Assembly: GCF_001443605.1 (NCBI RefSeq)
Contig: NZ_CP013118.1
Location: 3,405,501-3,469,500, forward strand
Reading direction: 5' to 3'
Source: Salinivirga cyanobacteriivorans
GTDB lineage: Bacteria; Bacteroidota; Bacteroidia; Bacteroidales; Salinivirgaceae
DNA length: 64,000 bases
Positions 27,430 through 36,282 of the stretch are shown here, one piece after another (the first letter of the stretch is position 1; each line of letters begins with the position of its first letter). The translations under genes were made by a program, and so were the position numbers. The notes under the pieces were generated by a model that was given only the letters and a program-made list of their open reading frames with translations, did no database searches and was not told the DNA's origin.

Positions 27430-27463
27430 TCCCTCATATTTTTTAGTAAATTCGGGCTAAAAA

Positions 27464-28141
27464 ATGGAAGAAATTGTTTGCATTCTCGAGAAAGTACCTC
27501 TTTTTAAGGGTGTTGATTCAGGTTTTCTTGGAGAATTATTATCAACTTCAGCATATCAGGTCAGGAGTTATGAAAAAGGACGTTTGATATTTCAGTCAGG
27601 CGATCCTGTGGATAAACTTATTGTTTTGATGGAAGGGAAAATAACCGCTGAAATGCTCGATCCATCCGGAAAGGCCTTAAAGATAGAGGATGCAGTAGCT
27701 CCACAGACGCTTGCAAGTGCTTTTATGTATGGAGAAAAACAGAAAATACCAGTAAATGTAACTGCGCTAACCGCTTGCGAATTTTTATATGTGCCTAAGA
27801 AGCAATTCCAAAAAATGTTGATGAAATCTGAAACGCTTTTTGGAAATTATATCAACATAATTTCTACCCGTGCTCAATTTCTTTCCGATAAAGTTAAATT
27901 TATGTCTTTTAATACGATCAGGCAGAAGTTGGCGCATTTTTTATTGGACAGGATGGAGGCTCCCGGAGAACCATTTCACGCAAAAATGTCGCAAACTGCA
28001 ATGGCAGAGCTTTTTGGCGTGGCGCGACCCTCGCTTGCACGCTGTATATCTGAAATGGAGAATGAAGGAATTCTTTTCTGTGAGCGAGGTTATTACACTA
28101 TTTTTGATGAAAAAGCACTACAGGCCGAATTGCTGAACTAA
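27464..28141 (+). CDS. Crp/Fnr-family transcriptional regulator, HcpR-like
   Basis: The 225-residue regulator has an N-terminal cyclic-nucleotide-binding-type barrel (about 10-120, LFQSGDPVDKLIVLMEGKI-like pattern), a dimerisation helix and a C-terminal winged helix. The recognition segment is MSQTAMAELFGVARPSLARCISEMENEGIL. No Fnr-type Cys cluster is present. HcpR regulators of this family sense NO and activate hcp in several anaerobes, including Porphyromonas. Divergent placement from hcp with a palindrome between them makes the same role likely here. That role is inferred from context. Confidence 0.88.
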   Translation: MEEIVCILEKVPLFKGVDSGFLGELLSTSAYQVRSYEKGRLIFQSGDPVDKLIVLMEGKITAEMLDPSGKALKIEDAVAPQTLASAFMYGEKQKIPVNVTALTACEFLYVPKKQFQKMLMKSETLFGNYINIISTRAQFLSDKVKFMSFNTIRQKLAHFLLDRMEAPGEPFHAKMSQTAMAELFGVARPSLARCISEMENEGILFCERGYYTIFDEKALQAELLN

Positions 28142-28189
28142 ATTTTTGCCTAAGTACTGATTTTATATTTTAATTTTTGATTTTTGGAC

Positions 28190-28963
28190 ATGGAACTATT
28201 AGATTATGTTTTAATTGCCGGCGTTGGTCTTGTTGCAGGTTTTGTCAATGTGCTCGCCGCAAGTGGTAGTATGCTGGTTTTACCAATGCTCATTTTTTTA
28301 GGATTACCGGCAAGTGTAGCCAATGCCACAAACCGAGTAGCTATTATTTTACAAAATGTGGTAGCTGTACGAAACTTCACGCAACAAAAACTTATTTCAT
28401 TTCGGTTAACCTGGCCAATAGCATTATCTGCTACTGTAGGTGCACTTCTGGGCGCTTTTGTAGCAGTGGAAATCAATGAAAAATACCTTGAGTACACCAT
28501 AGCATCTTTGCTGGTGCTTATGTTCTTTTTACTAATTTTTAAACCCTCAGCATGGATTAAAGGCAAGGCCCCAGAAGCAAAAGGGTTGCACATGTGGTGG
28601 CAAATTCTTATTTTCTTTTTTATTGGACTGTACGGAGGATTCATTCAGGCTGGAGTAGGTTTGTTTCTGTTGGCAGGCCTTGTTTTGGGTGTAGGCCATG
28701 AGCTGGTAAAAGCCAATGCTGCTAAAGTTTTTATTGTATTGATTTATACACCGCTGGCTCTTGCTGTATTTATATGGAACGACCTGGTAAATTGGGAGGC
28801 TGGGTTGGTACTGGCAGCTGGTAATATGACAGGTGCATTTTTTGCTTCACGTTATGCTCAAAAAATTGGTGCCGGATTTATTCGCTACCTGCTTATGATT
28901 GTTTTGATTGCCAGTGCATTGAAAATGTATGGCGTAATTGATTGGTTTCTGGAGCTCTGGTAA
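28190..28963 (+). CDS. TauE/SafE-family sulfite or anion exporter
   Basis: Integral membrane protein of about 257 residues with eight hydrophobic segments and the family's two repeats (ASGSMLVLPMLIFLGLPASVANATNRVAI in the first half, YGGFIQAGVGLFLLAGLVLG in the second). The family exports sulfite, sulfoacetate or other organosulfur anions. The start is the ATG at 28190; a TTG two codons earlier is less likely. It lies 48 bp downstream of the Crp/Fnr gene, so it may be cotranscribed, but a link to NO stress is not established. Confidence 0.88.
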   Translation: MELLDYVLIAGVGLVAGFVNVLAASGSMLVLPMLIFLGLPASVANATNRVAIILQNVVAVRNFTQQKLISFRLTWPIALSATVGALLGAFVAVEINEKYLEYTIASLLVLMFFLLIFKPSAWIKGKAPEAKGLHMWWQILIFFFIGLYGGFIQAGVGLFLLAGLVLGVGHELVKANAAKVFIVLIYTPLALAVFIWNDLVNWEAGLVLAAGNMTGAFFASRYAQKIGAGFIRYLLMIVLIASALKMYGVIDWFLELW

Positions 28964-28976
28964 ATGAAAATTGGTG

Positions 28977-30266
28977 CTATACGTTTTTGTTTTTTACCAC
29001 CCGTTTCAGTATTGCCGATAATATCATTGAAAAAAATACGTAAGTAACAAAAATAAAGAAACCTGCCTGCAGCCCTGTATTATTTGTGGTTAATGCTGTT
29101 ACAGCTTCTGTATCTCTGTCGATATGTTGTAGTTGGTTCTCCAAAATCCGGTCAAAAGCCACATAGCTCATAAAGATGGCAACTACCATTACATCTGCCA
29201 TAGACCATTTACCTGACCAGAACGTCAGCCAGTTAACAGCTTTAAGTTTTCTGACTTTTTTACTGAATAACCAGAGTATGAGCGAAATGATTTTCGATAC
29301 CGGAAGCAGTACGCTAAAGGATAGTATGAGTAGTCCAACTACAACTGAATCAATGGGTTTGCTTTGGAGCAGGAGGGTAACTACATCCAGTATGCTTTTG
29401 CTTTGATAAAAGATCATTTGCTCTTCGAAAGTAACATGTTCGCCCAACAACATAAAATCCAGGTTGGTGATGCGTGCATCAATTTCCAGCATGGGTGTGG
29501 TCACTCCAGTGAACAATACAACCAGGGCCAGCAATGCCGCCAGGCTGAGGTAGGTGCTATGCAAATATCGATGAGGTTGAACAACAAACCACATCAATAA
29601 AAAAAGTACAACTAAAATTACCATTACCTGACCCTGCTGGTTTGATGCTTTATGGAGTTTGGCAGAGGTGCTTTGAACCATTTTATTGAATGCATCTTTT
29701 GAATTTACACCATATGCCTGGTAAACAGTCTTTAATTTTGCTTGAGTACGTTTGTCATATGTGTCTTCAGACATGTCATTCAGCTTGTCTCTGGCCATGC
29801 CTTTTAGCCGCTCAATGTTCTCCGGCCGGGTCAGGATCTTTAAAATGGCATCAGTAAACTCCGGTACCTTTTTTCGTATTTTATCGGTATCCACGAAAGT
29901 GTTTACAGCCAGTTTGGTGAGTTTAGCACGCCAGCCACTATCTTTCGTTTGAATCATTTGCTCTGTTTTGGTAATGAGGCTTTGCAGTACGTTGTTTATT
30001 TCTGCACGAAATAACTCAAGTTGTTCCTGGCTCAGCTCAAAACTGCTTATTTGACGTTGCACGATTTTTTTAACCTGTTTTTCCCAGGCTTCTACAGATA
30101 GTAACCCATAATAAATGTCGTTGATTTGGCTATAGGTGGTTTTTAACTCAGTTCTGGTAGCGGTAATAGTATGGACCCTGTAGCCTGACCACAAAGCATA
30201 ACTGATTGTTACTATACTGAAAAGGATGAGAATAATCTGGTATATGTGTTTTCGCTTTATTTGCAT
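28977..30266 (-). CDS. PqiA-like membrane protein with N-terminal periplasmic domain
   Basis: The 429-residue protein has an N-terminal membrane anchor (about 8-27), a helical extracytoplasmic domain of about 190 residues (30-215), and a C-terminal four-helix block. In the block TTPMLEID, PVSKIISLILWLF and FWSGKWSMADVMVVAIFMSYV match the paraquat-inducible protein A (PqiA) domain. PqiA proteins work with MCE proteins in lipid transport between membranes, but no mce gene is adjacent here. The long extra N-terminal domain is unlike classical PqiA. Confidence 0.75.
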   Translation of the reverse strand: MQIKRKHIYQIILILFSIVTISYALWSGYRVHTITATRTELKTTYSQINDIYYGLLSVEAWEKQVKKIVQRQISSFELSQEQLELFRAEINNVLQSLITKTEQMIQTKDSGWRAKLTKLAVNTFVDTDKIRKKVPEFTDAILKILTRPENIERLKGMARDKLNDMSEDTYDKRTQAKLKTVYQAYGVNSKDAFNKMVQSTSAKLHKASNQQGQVMVILVVLFLLMWFVVQPHRYLHSTYLSLAALLALVVLFTGVTTPMLEIDARITNLDFMLLGEHVTFEEQMIFYQSKSILDVVTLLLQSKPIDSVVVGLLILSFSVLLPVSKIISLILWLFSKKVRKLKAVNWLTFWSGKWSMADVMVVAIFMSYVAFDRILENQLQHIDRDTEAVTALTTNNTGLQAGFFIFVTYVFFSMILSAILKRVVKNKNV

Positions 30267-30486
30267 AATAAAAACTCCTAAACAAATATAGGAATACCCT
30301 AAAATGAGAATATTTTATTTGCTATTTTCTTGTAAATTTTTGTTGCTTTCTTGATCCACATACTGTTATTTAAATATATTTTTGTTCATAAAGAGCATTG
30401 GTCGTTAAATTTTTCTGAAATTAAAGAAAGTTAATTGATTTTTAAGTTGGCTAAGGTTAAGGTCTCTTCTTTGTAAAAGGATTTAT

Positions 30487-31290
30487 ATGAAATTGAGTTG
30501 GTTAATTTATCAATTCCGAAAAGGAGTAAAATACTATCTGACTTCAAAGCATGGCAGAGGTTTTGGTATTCACTCACCTTTTGTTTATGGCCTCGTAAAA
30601 GAAGTTTTCATGCAATCTAAGAGGCGGGTAAGCCAATACAGGTGGATCGCAGAAATGCGAAAGGAGTTGGAGAACAATACTTTATTGCTCTCTGAAGGTA
30701 GTAAAGGAGAAGGTTCAAAGGTTAAAGAAGCGCAATACATACGTGCAGGAAGGCTTGCACGTAGAAGTGGCTTACCAGAAAAATATATCCGTTTGCTTGT
30801 GAAACTGACCAATTATTTGAGTTTAGAAAGTGTATTGGAACTCGGGACATGTTGTGGCCTAACGAGTGCCTGCCTGGCTAAAGGTAAAGAGCAAATGATG
30901 GTGCATACTATAGAAGGAAATTACGATCGTTATCAGTTTGCACTTAGCATGTTTACGAAGTGGGGTATTTCAAATATAGCCATTGAAAATGAATACTTTA
31001 TCGATGTTCTTGATAGGTTTTCAAAATATGATGCCCGTTTTGACATGGTTTTTATGGATGGCGATCATGCATATAAACCCACAATACAATATTTTGAAAA
31101 GCTTATTCATTTGCTGAATAAAAATGGTGTGATTGTGGTTGACGATATATATTGGTCTCCGGGCATGACAAAAGCCTGGAAGGCGATACAAAATCACCCT
31201 TCTGTTACTGTTACCATCGATTTATACCGTTTCGGGTTGGTTTTTTTGCACAGGTCGCAGGCTAAAGAACATTTTACGATTAGGTTTTAG
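30487..31290 (+). CDS. SAM-dependent O-methyltransferase-like protein
   Basis: The 267-residue class I methyltransferase has the SAM-binding glycine motif VLELGTCCGLTSACLA (about 117-132), the acidic residue on the next strand (HTIEGN), the FDMVFMDGDH strand and the post-motif VIVVDDIYWSPGM. It resembles the family-3 O-methyltransferase (caffeoyl-CoA type) fold. The N-terminal 110 residues, with GRGFGIHSPFVYGLV, are typical of a Bacteroidota-specific group of unknown substrate. It is a single gene. Confidence 0.82.
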   Translation: MKLSWLIYQFRKGVKYYLTSKHGRGFGIHSPFVYGLVKEVFMQSKRRVSQYRWIAEMRKELENNTLLLSEGSKGEGSKVKEAQYIRAGRLARRSGLPEKYIRLLVKLTNYLSLESVLELGTCCGLTSACLAKGKEQMMVHTIEGNYDRYQFALSMFTKWGISNIAIENEYFIDVLDRFSKYDARFDMVFMDGDHAYKPTIQYFEKLIHLLNKNGVIVVDDIYWSPGMTKAWKAIQNHPSVTVTIDLYRFGLVFLHRSQAKEHFTIRF

Positions 31291-31509
31291 GGTGCGCAGC
31301 CTACCTAAAAAATTAGAAAAAATTGCAGTTATGTTCTGTTGTTTCGAACATTTAGTTTATCTATGTGTACGTAATTTCAAAGAAATATAGAATAGATGCG
31401 ATAAAAGAGAAATCAGATTATTTATTTAAGAAAAATTGAAACTAATTTTAAGCTTCAATCGAAGAAGAATTAAAAAGAATAACAATCGCATCGGAAAAAT
31501 TAAAAAGCA

Positions 31510-32061
31510 ATGAAGGTATATACAAAAACCGGTGATGATGGCACAACGGCTCTGATAGGAGGAAAACGTGTGCCCAAGTACCATTTGAGAATTGAAGCCT
31601 ATGGCACCATTGATGAGTTGATTGCTCATATTGGGATGATACGCGATTTTAAGAAGATAGATAAGCACACACAGGAATCATTGATAGAAATCCAGGATCG
31701 GCTAATGACTTGTGCTGCAATTATGGCAACCGATTGCGATAATTGTGATGTAAAGATTCCCGAGATGTACAGTACCGACATTGTTTTTCTGGAAAAAGAG
31801 ATGGATAAAATGGATGAGCAATTACCGGAGCTTACATCATTTGTTTTACCCGGAGGGCACCCGGCAGTTTCAGAAACACATGTTGCACGGTGCGTATGCA
31901 GAAGAGCTGAGCGGCTGGCATTGCAGGTACAGGAAGAATTCGCCGGAGCCCGTATGGTAATTAAATATTTGAATCGCTTGTCAGACTACCTTTTTGTATT
32001 AAGCAGAAAGTTATCAAAAGATTATAAAGCAAAAGAAATTCCCTGGTCTCCAAGAGTTTGA
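31510..32061 (+). CDS. pduO: Cob(I)alamin adenosyltransferase, PduO type
   Basis: Transfers the 5'-deoxyadenosyl group of ATP to cob(I)alamin, giving adenosylcobalamin, in the cytoplasm. The 183-residue protein has the ATP-binding N-terminus MKVYTKTGDDGTTALIGGKRVPKYHLRIEAYGTIDEL split by family-conserved positions (TKTGDDGTT and Y-G-T-I-D-E-L). It also has CVCRRAERLA and the C-terminal YLNRLSDYLFVLSRKL, all diagnostic of PduO enzymes. No B12-dependent enzyme or cobalamin riboswitch is visible nearby. Confidence 0.95.
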   Translation: MKVYTKTGDDGTTALIGGKRVPKYHLRIEAYGTIDELIAHIGMIRDFKKIDKHTQESLIEIQDRLMTCAAIMATDCDNCDVKIPEMYSTDIVFLEKEMDKMDEQLPELTSFVLPGGHPAVSETHVARCVCRRAERLALQVQEEFAGARMVIKYLNRLSDYLFVLSRKLSKDYKAKEIPWSPRV

Positions 32062-32130
32062 TGTCTAAGGAGTTCGCAGATATTTGTCATTTATATTTAA
32101 TAAAATTGTATAGATTTTTAATTTTTGGTG

Positions 32131-32158
32131 TTGTGATATCGATTATTTTTTATATTTG
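32131..32158 (+). promoter_or_regulatory. Candidate promoter for the DUF2795 gene
   Basis: TTG (32131-32133), a 17-bp spacer, then TATATTTG (32151-32158), an exact match to TAnnTTTG. Transcription would start near 32165, about 28 nt before the ATG. Confidence 0.5.
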
Positions 32159-32192
32159 CACGCCTTTAGAGAAACTTTAAAATTGTTATTCT

Positions 32193-32414
32193 ATGTATTG
32201 GACCCTTGAATTAGCATCGAAGCTTGAAGACGCACCTTGGCCTGCAGCTAAGGACGAGTTGATTGATTATGCTATGCGGTCGGGTGCCCCGATGGAGGTG
32301 ATTGAGAATTTGCAGGAATTAGAAGACGAGGGAGAGATTTATGAGAGCATTGATGATATTTGGCCCGATTATCCAAGCAAAGATGATTTCTTCTTTAATG
32401 AAGATGAATATTAA
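32193..32414 (+). CDS. DUF2795 domain protein
   Basis: The 73-residue acidic protein matches the DUF2795 pattern (YWTLELASKLEDAPWPAAKDELIDYAMRSGAP, then VIENLQELEDEGEIYESIDDIWPDY). The domain has unknown function and is widespread as a small stand-alone protein in Bacteroidota. It is cytoplasmic, with its own candidate promoter, and convergent with the OstA-like gene 9 bp away. Confidence 0.85.
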   Translation: MYWTLELASKLEDAPWPAAKDELIDYAMRSGAPMEVIENLQELEDEGEIYESIDDIWPDYPSKDDFFFNEDEY

Positions 32415-32422
32415 TTCACCTT

Positions 32423-33961
32423 TTACCTTTTAGGTGTATATGGCTTCCATTTATAGATATCCAGAAGTTTTTTGGGCCTTAAGTGATCGAGCCATTCAAA
32501 TTCATTAAAAAACATATTTCCTTCGTTCAGATCATTTAGGGGCAGTACCTTGCCTTTTGGCTCACTAATCCACACCACTTTTTGGGCCTGCCCGTTTTCA
32601 AAGTAAACATCCATTTTCCGGCAGCGTGTTTTGTTCATGCTGTTTATTTGGCCCTCTTCTTCGAGGTAATAAATGGTTTCGCTGCGGCGATTTACCACTG
32701 CATGTTTAAGTTCATGGGCCTCAAGGTCACCTGTAATTTCAAAACCTTTGATCTGATTGTAATACAGGGTATCTTTTTCAGAAATAATAATGGCATTCTC
32801 TTTCAGAAACACTTTCTTCAACTCATTATTCACAATTTGAAAATGCATATGGTTGGCCTTAAGCTGGCTGCTGTCTGACCATATTACTGGGTTGCCAAAA
32901 AGTCTGACAATACTGTCTTTGAATGAAAATGCAATAGAGTCGCACCTGAGTTGCACATTGTCACTGAACATTTGTGCTTTGTAATAGGCAAAAATATTTC
33001 TTACAGTTCCATCTGCAGTATCCACAAAGGATCGGAGTGTATCTGCATGCAAATAGGTGGTATCGGAAGTTGAAATTTGTATGAGTGTAGCACTGTCGGT
33101 AGCTATAGACGATTCATTTCGCTCGTCGTAATAGGCATAATTTGATGTCAAATGAATACTGTCTTTCAGGCTTTTTAGCACTACATTGGAGAAGGCTTCT
33201 CCATAGCCTTTGTTTCTATTGTAGAAGAGGGTATCGCAGTCAAGTGTTTGGTTTTCGTTACTGTATTTTGCATTTTGGTTTATGCGCCCTATGTCGCGTT
33301 CTGTATCGTACCATCCACGTTCTGCATAAAGTTTATTACTATCGCTCAAAACAGTTGTAGGACCTCTAAAAATGGCCATATTCGATCGTGTATGATATTC
33401 AAGCGTATCGGTATGCATGGTGTATTTTTCAGTAGTAACCACTACCGAATCTTTAAAGAAAAAAGTTTCACGGTTGGTGTAGTAACGCCCAAGCATACTT
33501 TCCAGTGTTGAGGCTGAATCCACAATTTTACCTCCATTGAAGTAATATGCTGTATTGCGCATTATATCATAGTTGAGCGAATCTGTGTAAAGCTTTACAT
33601 TTTTATCGAGCATGGTTACATTGCCCCGGAATTTAGATTTTTTTTCATTACCTAAATGGTAAAGGGTATCGCTGAATACCTCAATAGAGTCGCCTTTGAT
33701 TAGATGTACATTTCCAAATGCACTAAAATTGTTTTGTTTGGCATAAAAATATGCGCTATCGCAAAACATAACAATATCATCCTGTCTGAGCTCGACGTTA
33801 CCTATAATCCTTTTGGCATTTTGAGCAATGAATTTACTGATACCGATGTAATCTGCATCTTCAAGATTTACACGTGAGGTTTTTACAGTATCCTTTTGTG
33901 TATAACCCCGGATATTGCCAAATAATGTAAATGCGATTAACAGAAGAGCTACTTTGTTCAT
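32423..33961 (-). CDS. OstA-like (LptA/LptD N-terminal) periplasmic protein
   Basis: The 512-residue exported protein (signal peptide ending near FGNIRGYTQ) is built of repeated beta-strand units typical of the OstA/LptA beta-jellyroll, for example AKRIIGNVELRQDDIVMFCDSAYFY, FSAFGNVHLIKGDSIEVFSD and SKFRGNVTMLDKNVKLYTDSL. LptA-type folds bridge LPS across the periplasm, so a role in LPS or outer membrane assembly is likely. Its ATG overlaps the stop of the upstream MoxR gene by 4 bp, showing tight coupling. It ends the operon that begins with the PPIase genes. Confidence 0.85.
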   Translation of the reverse strand: MNKVALLLIAFTLFGNIRGYTQKDTVKTSRVNLEDADYIGISKFIAQNAKRIIGNVELRQDDIVMFCDSAYFYAKQNNFSAFGNVHLIKGDSIEVFSDTLYHLGNEKKSKFRGNVTMLDKNVKLYTDSLNYDIMRNTAYYFNGGKIVDSASTLESMLGRYYTNRETFFFKDSVVVTTEKYTMHTDTLEYHTRSNMAIFRGPTTVLSDSNKLYAERGWYDTERDIGRINQNAKYSNENQTLDCDTLFYNRNKGYGEAFSNVVLKSLKDSIHLTSNYAYYDERNESSIATDSATLIQISTSDTTYLHADTLRSFVDTADGTVRNIFAYYKAQMFSDNVQLRCDSIAFSFKDSIVRLFGNPVIWSDSSQLKANHMHFQIVNNELKKVFLKENAIIISEKDTLYYNQIKGFEITGDLEAHELKHAVVNRRSETIYYLEEEGQINSMNKTRCRKMDVYFENGQAQKVVWISEPKGKVLPLNDLNEGNMFFNEFEWLDHLRPKKLLDIYKWKPYTPKR

Positions 33962-34932
33962 TTTTTGGTTTTAATTAGCTCATCAATGATGTCATCAAGG
34001 TTTATTTGCTCAGCTTCTGCTTTGAAGTTTTTCACCAGCCGGTGACGAAATACAGGTTTTGCTACAGCATTTACATCCTCATTGTCGGGCGAATATTTTC
34101 CGTGTAAAGCTGCGTGGGCTTTTGCTCCTAAAATAAGGTACTGCGAGGCTCGCGGGCCGGCACCCCATGTAATATACTCATCTGTTATTTTATGGGCATC
34201 GGGTGTTCCCGGTCGCGATTGGGTAGTGAGCCATACAGCATGTTTTACTACGCTGTCGTTCACCGGTACACGTCTGATAAGTTGCTGGAAAAATATAATG
34301 CTTTCCCTGTCGATTACCTTTTCCACATTATTGGTTATCTCAGAAGTGGTTGCTTTTACAATTTCCACTTCATCATTGTAATCAGGGTAATCGAGGTTAA
34401 TGTTGAACATAAACCTGTCGAGTTGTGCTTCGGGTAAAGGATATGTTCCTTCCTGTTCTATGGGGTTTTGAGTTGCCAAAACATAGAATGGGGCTTCGAG
34501 TTGGTAGCTTTTACCGGCTGCGGTAACTGCTTTTTCCTGCATAGCTTCTAAAAGGGCCGATTGCGTTTTGGGCGGCGTGCGGTTAATTTCGTCGGCCAAA
34601 ATAATATTACTAAAAACGGGTCCTTTTAGAAACCTGAAAGCCCTGTTTTCGTCAAGTATCTCTGTTCCGATAATGTCTGAAGGCATCAGGTCGGGGGTGA
34701 ATTGTATGCGTTTAAAATTTAGCCCCAGAGCTTGTGCAATAGTGTTCACAAGAAGTGTTTTAGCAAGTCCCGGAACGCCTACCAGCAGGGTATGGCCTCC
34801 GCTAAAGATGCTTAGTATAATATCTTCAACAACTTTGTTTTGCCCGACAATAATTTTATGTATCTCTTTGTCCAGCTTTTGATTGTATTGCCCGAGGGCA
34901 TCAACAGCTTCTTTATCTGAGTTGTACTGCAT
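33958..34932 (-). CDS. MoxR-family AAA+ ATPase
   Basis: The 324-residue cytoplasmic ATPase has Walker A GVPGLAKT (about 57-64), Walker B ILADEINR, and sensor 1 VLATQNPIEQEGTYPLPEAQLDRFMF. MoxR proteins act as chaperone-like ATPases, usually with a von Willebrand A (VWA) partner. No VWA or DUF58 gene adjoins this copy; it is instead embedded among periplasmic folding factors and the OstA-like gene. A second MoxR (57507) heads the bat operon. Confidence 0.93.
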   Translation of the reverse strand: MQYNSDKEAVDALGQYNQKLDKEIHKIIVGQNKVVEDIILSIFSGGHTLLVGVPGLAKTLLVNTIAQALGLNFKRIQFTPDLMPSDIIGTEILDENRAFRFLKGPVFSNIILADEINRTPPKTQSALLEAMQEKAVTAAGKSYQLEAPFYVLATQNPIEQEGTYPLPEAQLDRFMFNINLDYPDYNDEVEIVKATTSEITNNVEKVIDRESIIFFQQLIRRVPVNDSVVKHAVWLTTQSRPGTPDAHKITDEYITWGAGPRASQYLILGAKAHAALHGKYSPDNEDVNAVAKPVFRHRLVKNFKAEAEQINLDDIIDELIKTKK

Positions 34933-34938
34933 CTCTGT

Positions 34939-36279
34939 TTAGTTTAGCCATTTATATTTAAATGCGCAATCCTTATATTTATCTGAAATGCGGATGTAAG
35001 TATTCTCGTGCTTTTTCTCAATCCAATCGGTCACAAATTCTTCTTTTTTCTTGCGAAGCGCCATTTCCTGAATCGCCTGGTAATCGTCTTGCATATTGGC
35101 GGTATGGGCCTTAACGCGCGACTTAATGCGTACTATTTTGTAAAGTGTTTTGCCTTTGTCGTCTTCTGCTTCAAAGGGTTTTGAAATATCACCCGGGTTC
35201 AGGTCTTTTATAGCATATGCTATTGAAGGCTCAACCTGGTCTTTTTCAAACTGGCTTGAGCCATCCTGGTAATTGATTAACAAGCCACCGTTTGTGCGTG
35301 TATCTTCGTCATCGGAGTACATTCTGGCTGCTTCTACCCATTCTAAAGTGTCGTTAATAATTTTATTTCGCACACTGTCAAGAAATTTCTGCGCCTGTAC
35401 TTTTTTCTCAGGTTTCACTTCGGGTTTTAACAGAATGTGCCGGCAATTTATTTTTTCACCTTTTTTGTCGATAAGTTTAATGATGTGATATCCATATTCT
35501 GTTTTTACAATGCGGCTTATTTGACCTTTTTCCAGTTTAAAAGCCACAGCAGCAAACTCAGGTACAAGGTCTCCGCGGCCAACATATCCAAGCTGCCCGC
35601 CTTTTGCGGCTGTTCCTTCATCTTCAGAATACAACGCAGCAAGTGTGGCGAATCTTTCTCCGCCTTCAATACGTTCTTTGAACTTTTGCAGGCGCTCTTT
35701 AACAGCCAGTACCTCTACTTCGCTAATTTCGGGGTACCTGACGATTTGTTGCAACTGTAGTTTGGTGTTAATTAATGGTAAACTGTCGTTCGGGATTTGG
35801 TTATAGAAATTACGTACTTCAGTGGGAGTGATGTCCACATCTTTGGTAAGTTCTGTCTGCATGCGCTGGCTCTTCATTTGATCAGCGATTAGCGGGCGAA
35901 ATTCCTCTTTAATTTCTACGACGCTTTTGCCATAAAATTCTTCGAGTTTTTGTTCCGAGCCCAACTGCGAAATAAAATATTGTATGCGCTGTTGCATTGC
36001 CGATTCTACCTCTGATTCAGTTACCTCTATACTGTCAATTTCTGCCTGATTAAGCAGCATTTTTTGATATAATTGCTCTTCCAGTATTTCACATTTGATA
36101 TCTCCCCCGCTATAATAACCTTGTTGGCGGTATTGAATGGCCTGTTTCTCAATGTCAGAATCTAAAATAATGCGGTCTCCTACAATTGCCACTACCTCAT
36201 CCAACATTTTATTTTGTGCCAATACAAAAGACTGACTTGCTATAAATGCGATTAATAAAACTGTTACTCTTTTCCACAT
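34939..36279 (-). CDS. SurA-like peptidyl-prolyl isomerase
   Basis: Periplasmic chaperone and proline isomerase for outer membrane proteins. The 446 residues comprise a signal peptide (ASQSFVLAQ), a SurA N-terminal helical domain (DEVVAIVGDRIILDSDIEKQA), and two parvulin domains. The first (about 170-275) contains YSEDEGTAAKGGQLGYVGRGDLVPEFAAVAF and YGYHIIKL. The second, less conserved, contains ILLKPEVKP and YSDDEDTRTNGGLL. A C-terminal helical segment follows. Length and order match E. coli SurA (428). It is the third gene of the operon starting at 39095. Confidence 0.93.
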   Translation of the reverse strand: MWKRVTVLLIAFIASQSFVLAQNKMLDEVVAIVGDRIILDSDIEKQAIQYRQQGYYSGGDIKCEILEEQLYQKMLLNQAEIDSIEVTESEVESAMQQRIQYFISQLGSEQKLEEFYGKSVVEIKEEFRPLIADQMKSQRMQTELTKDVDITPTEVRNFYNQIPNDSLPLINTKLQLQQIVRYPEISEVEVLAVKERLQKFKERIEGGERFATLAALYSEDEGTAAKGGQLGYVGRGDLVPEFAAVAFKLEKGQISRIVKTEYGYHIIKLIDKKGEKINCRHILLKPEVKPEKKVQAQKFLDSVRNKIINDTLEWVEAARMYSDDEDTRTNGGLLINYQDGSSQFEKDQVEPSIAYAIKDLNPGDISKPFEAEDDKGKTLYKIVRIKSRVKAHTANMQDDYQAIQEMALRKKKEEFVTDWIEKKHENTYIRISDKYKDCAFKYKWLN

Positions 36280-36282
36280 AGG

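Noticed and set aside
31291..31509. Cobalamin riboswitch before the adenosyltransferase gene
   Set aside because: I looked for a B12-box-like conserved core upstream of the pduO gene and saw none; the region is plain AT-rich sequence.
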